62,757 nt of DNA from an uncultured Blastocatellia bacterium. Lineage in GTDB: Bacteria; Acidobacteriota; Blastocatellia; Pyrinomonadales; Pyrinomonadaceae. Of the stretch, positions 33,221-42,699 are shown piece by piece (position 1 is the stretch's first letter; every line of letters starts with the position of its first letter). The notes below the pieces were generated by a model. The model was not told where the DNA came from. It did not search any database and saw only the letters and a list, made by a program, of their open reading frames with translations. The position numbers and the translations under genes are program-made. The DNA lies in contig CAMLLD010000034.1 of NCBI GenBank assembly GCA_946480785.1, positions 1-62,757 on the forward strand, given 5' to 3'.

Positions 33221-36058
33221 TCAGCGGGTTGACTGAAGCACTCGTAACTGCTTCGAGATGATCTCGAGCTGCATGCGTACCAAACGCTCCGGCTCGGATT
33301 GCGCAAGCGTCGCGTGAGTATTTTGTTGTGTGACGTGCGTCGCAGGCACAGGCTCTGGTTCGGAGATCGCGGTCTCCGGTTCGCTGATCTTTCGCGGAGC
33401 GGGATCGACCCAGCAACGCTCGCGTTCAAACGGATAGGTAGGGAGTTTGAGCCGGCGGCGGTTTTCGTTTTCGTAAAAACCGGCCCAGTTCGGTTCGATC
33501 CCGGCTTGCCATAGTTGGCCCAACGCCTTCAACAGCGCCTGCTGCTCTTCACCTTGCCCGACTGCGCCCAGCGAAGCTACGCCCATGTGATCCGTTTGCC
33601 GCTGCGGGTGAGACTTCAACAATGTGCAGAGCGTGTGTCCCGGACCAAGCTCCAGAAAAACGTGCTCGGGTTCCGCGAGCAGTCGCGCGAGCCCGTCACT
33701 GAAACGCACCGTCTCGCGCAAGTGTCTGGCCCAGAAACGTGGATCGACTGCTTCGTCGGACTTGATCCAATCGCCCGTGAGGTTCGAGACGTAAGGAATT
33801 GCCGGAGACTGCAATTTCGCGCGCCGCACAACCTGCATGAACTCTTCGAGAATCGGTTCCATCAGCGTCGAGTGAAACGCATGCGACGTTTGCAACCGGC
33901 GACTCGAAACACCGTCAGCATTCAAGCGCGCCTCCAGTGTTTCCACTTCCGCTAGTGCGCCCGAGATCACACACGTTCGTGGTCCATTGATCGACGCGAG
34001 GGAGAGCTTGCCGTCGCGGACGATCATGCGTGCTTCTTCTTCGCCGAACGGAACAGCGAGCATCGCGCCCGTGGGCAGACCCTGCATCAAACGCCCGCGC
34101 GCCGCGACCAACGACAGCGCGTCTTCGAGCGTGAAGACGCCGGCCAAACACGCAGCGACGTACTCACCCAAACTGTGTCCGATCATCGCCGCCGGCCGCA
34201 CGCCCCAACTGATCCAGAGTTGGGCCAGCGCGTACTCGATCACGAAGAGCGCCGGCTGCGTGACGGCCGTTTGCGTCAGACGCCGTGCGGCAATCTCGCT
34301 CTGTTCCGCAGCGGGATAAAGCACGTCGCGCAAGTCGAAGCCAAGCAGCGGGGATAGGATCTTCACGCAGCGATCCACGTGCTCGCGAAACTTCGACTCG
34401 CTCTCGTAAAGGCCGCGGCCCATGTTGACGCGCTGTGCGCCTTGTCCCGAAAACATGAACACGACGCCGCGTGCGCGCGGCTTCTGCACCTGCGTCAGCA
34501 CACGCGCCGGATCGCGCGCGACAAGCGCACTCCACGCATCGGCCACATCGCGACAAACAAGCATCCGGCGGTGATTGAATTTCTTTCGCCCGACCTGAAG
34601 CGTGTGACAAACGTCGGCGAGATTCACACCGGGATTTTGTTGGAGATAACCGGCCAAACGGTCCGTCATCGCTTCGAGCGCGGGTGCGGTGCGCGCAGAC
34701 AAAAGCAGCAACTGGCTCGCACGCGACGGATCGGAGTCTTGCAGCGGCGGCGCTTCTTCGAGCACCACGTGCGCGTTCGTGCCGCCGATGCCGAACGAGC
34801 TCACGCCCGCGCGACGCGGTGTTTCGCTCGCCGTCGATTCGCGCAGGCTCGCGTTAACAAAAAACGGACTGCCGGCGAAATCGATCTTCGGATTCGGTTC
34901 TTTGAAATGCAGGCTCGGCGGTATCTCGCGATTGTTGAGCGACAGCACGGTCTTGATGAGTCCGGCCACGCCGGCCGCGGCGTCGAGGTGCCCGATGTTT
35001 GTTTTGACTGAGCCCACCGCGCAGTAGTTTTTCTTCTCAGTGCGCGCGCCGAAGACTTTCGTGAGCGCCGCGATCTCGATCGGGTCACCGAGCGCAGTGC
35101 CCGTGCCGTGCGCCTCGACATAACTCACAGTCTCGGGCTTGATACTCGCAACTGAGAGTGCTTCCGCGATCACCTTCGCTTGCCCGTCGACGCTCGGAGC
35201 GGTGTAGCCGACCTTCAACGCGCCGTCGTTGTTGACAGCCGAGCCCTTGATGACTGCGTAAATCACATCGCCGTCGTCCAACGCGTCGCTAAGTCGTTTC
35301 AGCAACACGACACCCGCGCCGCTGCCGCCCACAGTTCCCTGCGCCGCGGCATCGAATGCGCGGCAATGGCCGTCCGGCGAAGTGATGTTCCCTTCCTGGT
35401 AGAGATAACCGTGACGTTGCGGCAACGGCACGCTCGCGCCGCCAGCCAGCGCCATGTCCGACTCGCCGTTCAATAAACTCTGGCAGGCGAAGTGCACCGC
35501 GACGAGCGACGTGGAACACGCGGTCTGCACGTTGATGCTTGGGCCACGCAGGTCGAGCTTATAAGACACGCGCGTCGCCGAGTGATCTTTGTCGTTAGCC
35601 ATCAGCAATTGAAAAGTGCTGACGTTGGCGAGCAGCGCCGGGTTGGTGAGCAGGTTGCTCAGGTACGTGCTGATACTCGCACCGGCAAACACGCCGATGG
35701 CGCCGGGATAACGCGCGGCGTCGTAGCCCGCGCTCTCCAACGCTTCCCACGCGCATTCGAGCAACAGGCGATGTTGCGGGTCGATGATCTCGGCTTCGCG
35801 CGGCGTCATGCCGAAGAATGCGGGATCGAAGAGATCGTAATTTTCGAGTGATGAAGACGCCTTCACGTAGTTCGGGTTTTGCAGCAGCGCGGCGTCGACG
35901 CCCGACGACAATAATTCTTCATCGCTAAGCGCTTCGATCGACTCGACGCCTTCGCGCAGATTGCGCCAGAACGCGTCGAGGTCCGGCGCTTTCGGAAAAC
36001 GTCCGGCCATGCCGATGATGGCGATGTCCGAATCGGCCACGAAATCGTTTTCACTCAT
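33221..36058 (-). CDS. Type I PKS, KS-AT (malonyl-type), no ACP
   Basis: 945 residues. KS (about 10-430) has the full triad Cys181 (TACSTSL), His317 (EAHGTGT) and His357 (NIGHLDAAAG). AT (about 540-850) has GHSLGEY (Ser about 627) and HAFHS (about 727), the signature expected for malonyl-CoA. After the AT comes the usual post-AT linker (LPTYPFERERCW) and a Pro/Glu-rich tail; there is no KR, DH or ACP. The ACP is at the start of the next gene, so the PKS module is split between two proteins. ATGA overlap with the upstream NRPS gene. It should extend the peptidyl chain by one acetate unit, leaving a beta-keto group for the downstream aminotransferase. Confidence 0.93.
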   Translation of the reverse strand: MSENDFVADSDIAIIGMAGRFPKAPDLDAFWRNLREGVESIEALSDEELLSSGVDAALLQNPNYVKASSSLENYDLFDPAFFGMTPREAEIIDPQHRLLLECAWEALESAGYDAARYPGAIGVFAGASISTYLSNLLTNPALLANVSTFQLLMANDKDHSATRVSYKLDLRGPSINVQTACSTSLVAVHFACQSLLNGESDMALAGGASVPLPQRHGYLYQEGNITSPDGHCRAFDAAAQGTVGGSGAGVVLLKRLSDALDDGDVIYAVIKGSAVNNDGALKVGYTAPSVDGQAKVIAEALSVASIKPETVSYVEAHGTGTALGDPIEIAALTKVFGARTEKKNYCAVGSVKTNIGHLDAAAGVAGLIKTVLSLNNREIPPSLHFKEPNPKIDFAGSPFFVNASLRESTASETPRRAGVSSFGIGGTNAHVVLEEAPPLQDSDPSRASQLLLLSARTAPALEAMTDRLAGYLQQNPGVNLADVCHTLQVGRKKFNHRRMLVCRDVADAWSALVARDPARVLTQVQKPRARGVVFMFSGQGAQRVNMGRGLYESESKFREHVDRCVKILSPLLGFDLRDVLYPAAEQSEIAARRLTQTAVTQPALFVIEYALAQLWISWGVRPAAMIGHSLGEYVAACLAGVFTLEDALSLVAARGRLMQGLPTGAMLAVPFGEEEARMIVRDGKLSLASINGPRTCVISGALAEVETLEARLNADGVSSRRLQTSHAFHSTLMEPILEEFMQVVRRAKLQSPAIPYVSNLTGDWIKSDEAVDPRFWARHLRETVRFSDGLARLLAEPEHVFLELGPGHTLCTLLKSHPQRQTDHMGVASLGAVGQGEEQQALLKALGQLWQAGIEPNWAGFYENENRRRLKLPTYPFERERCWVDPAPRKISEPETAISEPEPVPATHVTQQNTHATLAQSEPERLVRMQLEIISKQLRVLQSTR

Positions 36059-39000
36059 CCCACCACCGCCTGTTCGTTCGCGGCCGCGCGTGCTGCGTCT
36101 CGACGCATGCGCCGTTGGCTCGCAGACTGCTTGCGTCGCGCGCCGCGCTCTTCGCTGGCATCGAGTAACTCCAAGTCTGCTCCCTGGTGCAGATGGGCCG
36201 CGAGCGTGCTCACCGTCGGATACTGGAACAACTCGAACAGCGGCACGTCTCGTCCGAGCGCCTGTCGCAGTTTCAAGTGCACTTGCAGCAGCCGCAGCGA
36301 GTGGCCGCCGAGATCGAAGAAGTTGTCCTGCGTGCCGACTTGTTCGAGGCTAAGCACTTCGGTCCAGATGCCGGCGATCGTGCGCTCCAGTTCGTTCGCG
36401 GGCGCGACGAAGCTCACTGCATTCACGACTCGCGCCTCGGGTGATGGATCGGGTAGCGCACGACGATCGACTTTGCCGTTGACCATCAGCGGCAACTGCT
36501 CGAGTGTCACGAACGTGCTCGGCACCATGTGCCGCGGCAGACGCGCAGTTAGATACGAGCGCAACTCATCGGTGCTTGCTGTAACCTGGTCGGGATCCGA
36601 TCCAACTTCGCTACGCGGCACGACGTAAGCCACGACTGCCGCTTCATTTCCCTGCCCGCGCAATATGGCGACACACTCTTCCACCGCGGGGTGTTCGCGC
36701 AGCGCCGCTTCGATCTCACCCAACTCGATCCGCATCCCGCGCAATTTGATCTGCGAGTCAACGCGGCCACGAAACTCGATCAGACCATCAGGCAGGTAAC
36801 GCACGAGATCGCCCGTGCGATACAAACGCGCGCCGCGCTCAGTCGAAAACGGATTCGGAATAAACTTTTCAGCCGTCAACCCTGGCAGTCCGTGGTAACC
36901 CCGGCCTACGCCTTCGCCGCCGATGTAGAGTTCGCCGGTAACACCAACCGGCGCAGGTTCCATCTGCTGATCAAGAATGTAGAGTTGATTGTTGCCGAGC
37001 GGCCGTCCAAGCGGCATCACTTGCCAGCCATCGTCACGCGGACAAACAAACTCAGCCGCGGCTATCGACGTTTCGGTTGGCCCATACGAATGATGTAGCT
37101 CCGCGCCCGGCAGTCGCTCGTAAAAGCGCTGCACGGTTTCACCCGAGATTGATTCACCGCCGCAGATTACTTTGCGCAGTGATCCAGCTTCCGCGAGCAA
37201 CGGCTCTTCAATAAACAAGGCCAGCAACGAGGGCACGAAATACGCTGTCGTGATCTCATGTCGCACGATGCTTGCGGCCAGATAAGCACCATCGCGCTGC
37301 CCGTCGTGACGCGCGACCATCAGACTCGCGCCGACCATCAACGGCCAGAAGATCTCCCACACCGAAGAGTCGAAGTTGAGCGACGTCTTGCAGAGAAAAC
37401 GATCCGCGGCGGTGAGGTTGTACGTCTCCTGCATCCAGGCGATGCAATTCAGCACGCCACGATGCGGCAGCATCGCGCCCTTCGGTTGGCCAGTCGAACC
37501 GGAGGTGTAGATCACATAGGCGAGGTTCTCGGGACTCAAACTCAGCCCTAAGTTCTCGCGGCTCTGTTGCGAGATAGCTTCGGCGTCAGTATTGATGCAA
37601 ACCACCGTCGCCGCACACTCCGACAATGATTGGACCAGTCGCGAATCGGTCAATAACACGGTCGCGCCGCAATCGTCGAGCATGAAGCGCAGTCGCTCGC
37701 TGGGATAATCAGGATCGAGTGGAACGTAAGCGCCGCCCGCCTTCAGAATCGCGAGCAGACCCACCACCATTTCGACGGAACGCTCCAATAAGATCGCCAC
37801 CTTCGCGTCCTGTCTCACGCCGAGCTGCCGGAGATGATGGGCCAACTGATTAACACGGTCATTCAGCTCGCTGTAAATAAAGGACTCGTCATCAGTGACT
37901 ACGGCGACGGCTTCGGGCGTTCGCGCCACTTGTGCTTCAAACAACTCGCGCAAGCAGCCGCTCGCGTAATCACGCGCGGTGTCGTTCGACTCGTCAAGCA
38001 GGCGGTGTCGTTCGCTTTCGGTCAACGGCGGATAAGCGTCGTGACGTTCGGCCGGAGTCTCGGCCATGCGTCGCAGGACTTCCATGAAGTAATCCGCGAT
38101 CGATTGCACCTGCGTGAGTGAGAATTCAAACGCGTCGTATTGCAGCATCAGATTGATCTGCGTAGAGAAGAGGTTCAAACCGAACGCCGCGGTCAGCGGG
38201 AAGTGCGCCTCTTCAACGACTCTCTTCTTATCGTCCGGCAAGACATCGAGCTCACCCGACCGCAGCAAACCTTCGAGCACATGAAAGTGCACGTAGTTAA
38301 ACTGCGCTTCGAACAGTGGCTGCCCACCCATCTCATTTTTCAACGCGAGCAACGGATAACGGCGGTGCGGCAACAGTTCCCACTCCGCTTCGAATGTCGC
38401 GCGCACCAGATCGGCCCACGAGCCTTCGGGTATTCGCAGCCGGAACGGAACCGTGTTCAGAAATAGCCCGCGCACCTGTTCGCCGTCGAGCACTTCGGGC
38501 CGGCCGTTGGTTACGAGACCGCTGACGACATCGCTTGTGCCACTCAAGACACTCAGCACTTTCAAGTGCGCGGCCAGCAGCAAGCTCTTGAGCGGAACCT
38601 TCAGCGCGCGCGCCGTTGCATGCAACGCTTCCGACACTTGTTCGGGCACGAGCAGGTATTGCTGGCGGATGCGTTGCGCGCCGCCGTCACGATAGCGCGC
38701 GGGCAAACGCGGCAGACGCGCCGGCTGTAGACCACGCAATCGTTCCTGCCAGAACGCTCGCGGCTCTTCCGCCGCGAGTGTCTGGCGTTCGAGCAACACG
38801 AAATCGCGGAAGGTCACTGTGGGAGACGATGCGGGCGGCAGTGCTTGTCCATTCAACAGCGCGAAGTAGGTGATGAAGATTTCGGAGAGCGTCGAGTTCA
38901 AGCTCCAGCCGTCGAGAATCGCGTGATTCTCAGTGAGCGTGAATTGAAAACTCTCGTCAGTGCGACGGTGAACGTGAAACCGCAACAGCGGCGCATGTGA

Positions 39001-42000
39001 TAGATCGAAATTACTTGCCCGTTCCGCTTCCACGAATTGATCGAGAACGTCACCCTGCTCCTCGTCCGACAGCGAACGAATGTCCGCAACACCCACGTCG
39101 AGCCTCGCTGACTCATGGACCAGTTGCAGCGGTTCGCTGTACGACGTGAGCTCAAACGACGTGCGCAGGATCGGATGGCGCGCAACCGCACGCGCGACAG
39201 CTTCCGTGAACCGCTCGTAATCGAACGGCGCACGCAAGTGCCAACTGTTGACGTTGTGATAGACGGACGTGTCAGGCGACAGCGCCATGTGGAAAAGCAT
39301 GCCGCCCTGAAGCATCGTGACCGGATAAGCATCGACCACATCAGCCGGCAACTTCACCCGGTCGCTTGCGGAGACTAAGTCGAAGGGCTCGGTCTTCGGG
39401 AACGGAACATCATTCGTCTCGCTCTCTTTGATCTCACGCGCGAGCGCCGCGATCGTCTGGTGGCGGAAGAGTTGCTGGATCGAGAACTCCAATCCTCTTT
39501 CTTTCGCCTCGGCCAGCACGCGCACGCTGCGAATCGAATCACCACCGAGCGCGAAGAAATTGTCTTCGACGCCGACGCGGTCGAGACCCAAAACGTCGGC
39601 CCAAATAGTTGCGAGTAGATCTTCGGTGAGTGTGCGCGGCGCGACGTACGCCTCGTCGAGCGTCGGACGCGCCGTGCCCGGACGCGGCAACGCGCGGCGA
39701 TCGAGTTTCCCGTTCTCCGTCAACGGCAACTGGTCCAACACGACGAATGTGCTCGGGATCATGTACTCGGGCAAGCGTTCTTTCATGAAGGCGCGCAGTT
39801 GCGTTACCGACACGGCTTCTTTGAGCGTCACGTACGCGACGAGCCGGCTCTCGCCACCGGCATCAGCGAGCGTTTCCACAAAGATGTCGCGCACTGCCGC
39901 ATGCTGCGATAGCGCCGACTCGATCTCGCCCAGCTCGATGCGAAAACCGCGTATCTTCACCTGCTGATCGCTGCGGCCGAGGTACTCAAACTCACCAGTC
40001 ACGAGATACCGCGCGAGATCGCCCGTCTTATATAGCCGCGCTCCCGGCGTGGTCGAGAATGGATTGGGAACGAACCGCTCCGCAGTGAGCTCCGGACGTT
40101 GCATATAACCGCGCGCGAGTCCATCACCACCGACGTACATCTCGCCGGCGATGCCGATCGGAACGGGTTCGAGCACCGGGTCGAGCGCGTAGATTTGCAG
40201 GTCTGGCAACGGCTCGCCGATGAGACTACCGGCCGCTTGTTCTGCATCGTCGCGCATGATGCGGCGGTAAGTGACATGCACGGTGGTCTCAGTGATGCCG
40301 TACATGTTGATGAGTTGCGGCTGCTCGTCACCGTGTCTCTCAATCCACGGCTTCAGCGCGGCGGGATCGAGCGCTTCGCCGCCGAAGACGATGTAGCGCA
40401 GCGAGAGTTCTGGTAACTCGGTGGCGCCTTCCTCGACACGTATCAACTGCCGGAAAGCGGAAGGCGTTTGGTTCAGCACCGTCACGCGTTCGCGATGCAG
40501 CAGCTCGTAGAACATTTCCGGCGCTCGACTCACCTGATACGGAACGACGACAAGCCGGCCGCCGTAGAGCAACGCGCCCCAGAACTCCCACACCGAGAAG
40601 TCGAAGGCATAGGAGTGAAACAAGGTCCATACATCGTTCGCGTCGAAGTCGAACCAGCGCGCAGCGGAGCTGAACAGGCGCGTGACGTTCGAATGCGTGA
40701 TGAGCACGCCTTTCGCTTTGCCTGTCGAGCCGGAGGTGAAAATGATGTAAGCGGTGTTCGCGGCAGTGGCGCGGCTCTGCGGATTCTCTTCGCTCTCGGC
40801 CAGGAGCAGTTCTTCGTCAGCATCGAGCGCGAGGATTGGACATGAGGCCTCGGGCAAACGATCTGACAAATGTCTTTGCGTCAGAAGAACGACCGCTTGC
40901 GTGTCGTCGAGCATGAACGACAGACGCTCTTTCGGATACATCGGATCGAGCGGCACGTAAGCGCCGCCCGCTTTGAGCACACCAAGAATCGCGACCACGA
41001 TATCGAGCGAACGCTCGAGACAGAGCGCGACGCGTACATCCGGACCGACGCCGTGTCGTATTAAATAGTGTGCAAGCCGGTTGGCGCGTGCGTTCAATTC
41101 CGCATACGTGAGTGTTTGATCTTCGAAGGTAACGGCGAAGGCGTTGGGCGTGCGCGCAACTTGCTCCTCAAACAACTCATGAAGACTCTCACTCCGCCGG
41201 CAATCGACGCCTCGTCCAGTCCATTCAGCGAGGAGGCTCTCGCGTTCCACCGCGTTCAGCAACGGCAGCGTCGTGAGCTGCTTGTCAGGATTAAAAGCCG
41301 CGGCTTCGAGGAGGGTGCGAAACTGACCGAGCAGACGCGCGATCGTGTTTGCCTCGAACAAATCCCGGTTGTATTCCAACGTGCACTCGAGACCTTGCTC
41401 GGATTCGGTGATCACGAGCGTGAGATCAAACTTCGCGACGCCTGAATCAGTCCCCAAACCTTCCAGTCGCAAACCTTCGAGATTCAAAGCGCGTTGCGGC
41501 AGATTTTGCAGCACCAACATCACCTGGAAGAGCGGCGTATGGCTCAGAGTGCGCTCCGGCTGCAACTCATCGACAAGCTTTTCGAACGGCACATCCTGAT
41601 GCGCGTATGCGCCGAGACACACCTCCCGCGCTTGCCTGACCAGACTGCGGAAACTGTCACTGCTTGTCGTGTCGAGACGCAGCACGAGCGTGTTGACGAA
41701 CAGACCAATCAGCGATTCGAGTTCGGTGCGAATGCGATTCGCGACGGGAGTGCCGATGGCGATGTCGTGCTGTCCGCTGTAGCGCGCGAGCAAAACACTG
41801 AACGCGGCGAGCAACACCATGAAGAGCGTTGCGTCCTCGCTGCGTCCGAGATCCTTGAGTGCTTCGCTAACCGGCAGTCGAATCGTTGCCGTCTCTTTTG
41901 CGCCACGAAAACTCTGCACTGGCGGCCGCGGATGATCCAGCGGCAGCTTGAGCATTTGCAGGTTGTTCAACTGCTTTCGCCAGTAGTCGAGCTGCGACTC

Positions 42001-42699
42001 CAACACTTCTCCCCGCAGCCACTCGCGCTGCCAAAGAGCGTAATCAGCGTATTGCAACGGCAACTCTGCAAGCGCAGACGAGTGACCGTTGGCAAATGCG
42101 TCGTAGAACGCGCCGAGCTCGCGCACGAGGACAGTGCTGGACCAGCCGTCGGAGATGATGTGGTGCATCGTGATGACGGCGATGTGTTCGTCGTCAGCCA
42201 AACGCAGCAACAGTATGCGTAGCAGTGGTCCACTACTCAGATCGAACGGCCGCAAGATCTCTGCGTTTATAAGCCGACGCGATTCGGTCTCACGTTCTTC
42301 AATCGGAACCGTGCTGAGGTCTATGAGTGGAAGAGAAACACCAGTCGCGGGCGCGATCGCTTGCGTCGGATTTCCGTTAACGGTTTTGAAAGTCGTGCGC
42401 AGAATCTCGTGACGCTCCACAATCGCGGCGAAAGTCTTTTCGAGCGCAGCAACATCGAGCGGTCCCTTCACGCGCACCGCAGTCGGTAAGTGGTATACCG
42501 GGTTCCCCGGTTGAAGCTGCTCCAAAAACCACAAACGCTGCTGCGCAAACGACAGCGGCACTTCGCTCCCCGGCTCGCGGCGCGGAATGAGCGACAGCTC
42601 GTCCACCTCTACGCCTTCTTCCGCCAGCACGTACGCGAGCAGATCGAGGTCTTCGCTGGACAGCGTTCCGGCCGTGGTGATCGCTTGTGTGTCGCTCAT
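36055..42699 (-). CDS. NRPS, two modules C-A(Thr)-T-C-A-T
   Basis: 2214 residues from the ATG at 42699, which overlaps the upstream stop as ATGA; the frame is open about 300 bases further but that part is not protein-like. Module 1: C (HHIISDG, about 178), A (about 500-1000), T (Ser about 1053, LGGDSIRS). The A code is DFWNVGMVHK, a Thr pattern. Module 2: C of a different clade (starting AYPVTMLQGGMLFH; motif NHAILDG, catalytic second His kept), A (about 1570-2085), T (Ser about 2135). Its code reads DSWYIGSIAK, which I cannot assign; it nearly equals the code of the last A domain of the NRPS at 58103-62757 (DAWYIGSIAK). No epimerase domain. Confidence 0.92.
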   Translation of the reverse strand: MSDTQAITTAGTLSSEDLDLLAYVLAEEGVEVDELSLIPRREPGSEVPLSFAQQRLWFLEQLQPGNPVYHLPTAVRVKGPLDVAALEKTFAAIVERHEILRTTFKTVNGNPTQAIAPATGVSLPLIDLSTVPIEERETESRRLINAEILRPFDLSSGPLLRILLLRLADDEHIAVITMHHIISDGWSSTVLVRELGAFYDAFANGHSSALAELPLQYADYALWQREWLRGEVLESQLDYWRKQLNNLQMLKLPLDHPRPPVQSFRGAKETATIRLPVSEALKDLGRSEDATLFMVLLAAFSVLLARYSGQHDIAIGTPVANRIRTELESLIGLFVNTLVLRLDTTSSDSFRSLVRQAREVCLGAYAHQDVPFEKLVDELQPERTLSHTPLFQVMLVLQNLPQRALNLEGLRLEGLGTDSGVAKFDLTLVITESEQGLECTLEYNRDLFEANTIARLLGQFRTLLEAAAFNPDKQLTTLPLLNAVERESLLAEWTGRGVDCRRSESLHELFEEQVARTPNAFAVTFEDQTLTYAELNARANRLAHYLIRHGVGPDVRVALCLERSLDIVVAILGVLKAGGAYVPLDPMYPKERLSFMLDDTQAVVLLTQRHLSDRLPEASCPILALDADEELLLAESEENPQSRATAANTAYIIFTSGSTGKAKGVLITHSNVTRLFSSAARWFDFDANDVWTLFHSYAFDFSVWEFWGALLYGGRLVVVPYQVSRAPEMFYELLHRERVTVLNQTPSAFRQLIRVEEGATELPELSLRYIVFGGEALDPAALKPWIERHGDEQPQLINMYGITETTVHVTYRRIMRDDAEQAAGSLIGEPLPDLQIYALDPVLEPVPIGIAGEMYVGGDGLARGYMQRPELTAERFVPNPFSTTPGARLYKTGDLARYLVTGEFEYLGRSDQQVKIRGFRIELGEIESALSQHAAVRDIFVETLADAGGESRLVAYVTLKEAVSVTQLRAFMKERLPEYMIPSTFVVLDQLPLTENGKLDRRALPRPGTARPTLDEAYVAPRTLTEDLLATIWADVLGLDRVGVEDNFFALGGDSIRSVRVLAEAKERGLEFSIQQLFRHQTIAALAREIKESETNDVPFPKTEPFDLVSASDRVKLPADVVDAYPVTMLQGGMLFHMALSPDTSVYHNVNSWHLRAPFDYERFTEAVARAVARHPILRTSFELTSYSEPLQLVHESARLDVGVADIRSLSDEEQGDVLDQFVEAERASNFDLSHAPLLRFHVHRRTDESFQFTLTENHAILDGWSLNSTLSEIFITYFALLNGQALPPASSPTVTFRDFVLLERQTLAAEEPRAFWQERLRGLQPARLPRLPARYRDGGAQRIRQQYLLVPEQVSEALHATARALKVPLKSLLLAAHLKVLSVLSGTSDVVSGLVTNGRPEVLDGEQVRGLFLNTVPFRLRIPEGSWADLVRATFEAEWELLPHRRYPLLALKNEMGGQPLFEAQFNYVHFHVLEGLLRSGELDVLPDDKKRVVEEAHFPLTAAFGLNLFSTQINLMLQYDAFEFSLTQVQSIADYFMEVLRRMAETPAERHDAYPPLTESERHRLLDESNDTARDYASGCLRELFEAQVARTPEAVAVVTDDESFIYSELNDRVNQLAHHLRQLGVRQDAKVAILLERSVEMVVGLLAILKAGGAYVPLDPDYPSERLRFMLDDCGATVLLTDSRLVQSLSECAATVVCINTDAEAISQQSRENLGLSLSPENLAYVIYTSGSTGQPKGAMLPHRGVLNCIAWMQETYNLTAADRFLCKTSLNFDSSVWEIFWPLMVGASLMVARHDGQRDGAYLAASIVRHEITTAYFVPSLLALFIEEPLLAEAGSLRKVICGGESISGETVQRFYERLPGAELHHSYGPTETSIAAAEFVCPRDDGWQVMPLGRPLGNNQLYILDQQMEPAPVGVTGELYIGGEGVGRGYHGLPGLTAEKFIPNPFSTERGARLYRTGDLVRYLPDGLIEFRGRVDSQIKLRGMRIELGEIEAALREHPAVEECVAILRGQGNEAAVVAYVVPRSEVGSDPDQVTASTDELRSYLTARLPRHMVPSTFVTLEQLPLMVNGKVDRRALPDPSPEARVVNAVSFVAPANELERTIAGIWTEVLSLEQVGTQDNFFDLGGHSLRLLQVHLKLRQALGRDVPLFELFQYPTVSTLAAHLHQGADLELLDASEERGARRKQSASQRRMRRDAARAAANEQAVVG

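Noticed and set aside
36055..42699. Dual epimerisation/condensation domain before the DSWYIGSIAK module
   Set aside because: The GMLFH-type start fits the clade, but the extra N-terminal HH(I/L)xxxxGD motif of dual domains is not present, so I do not claim epimerisation.
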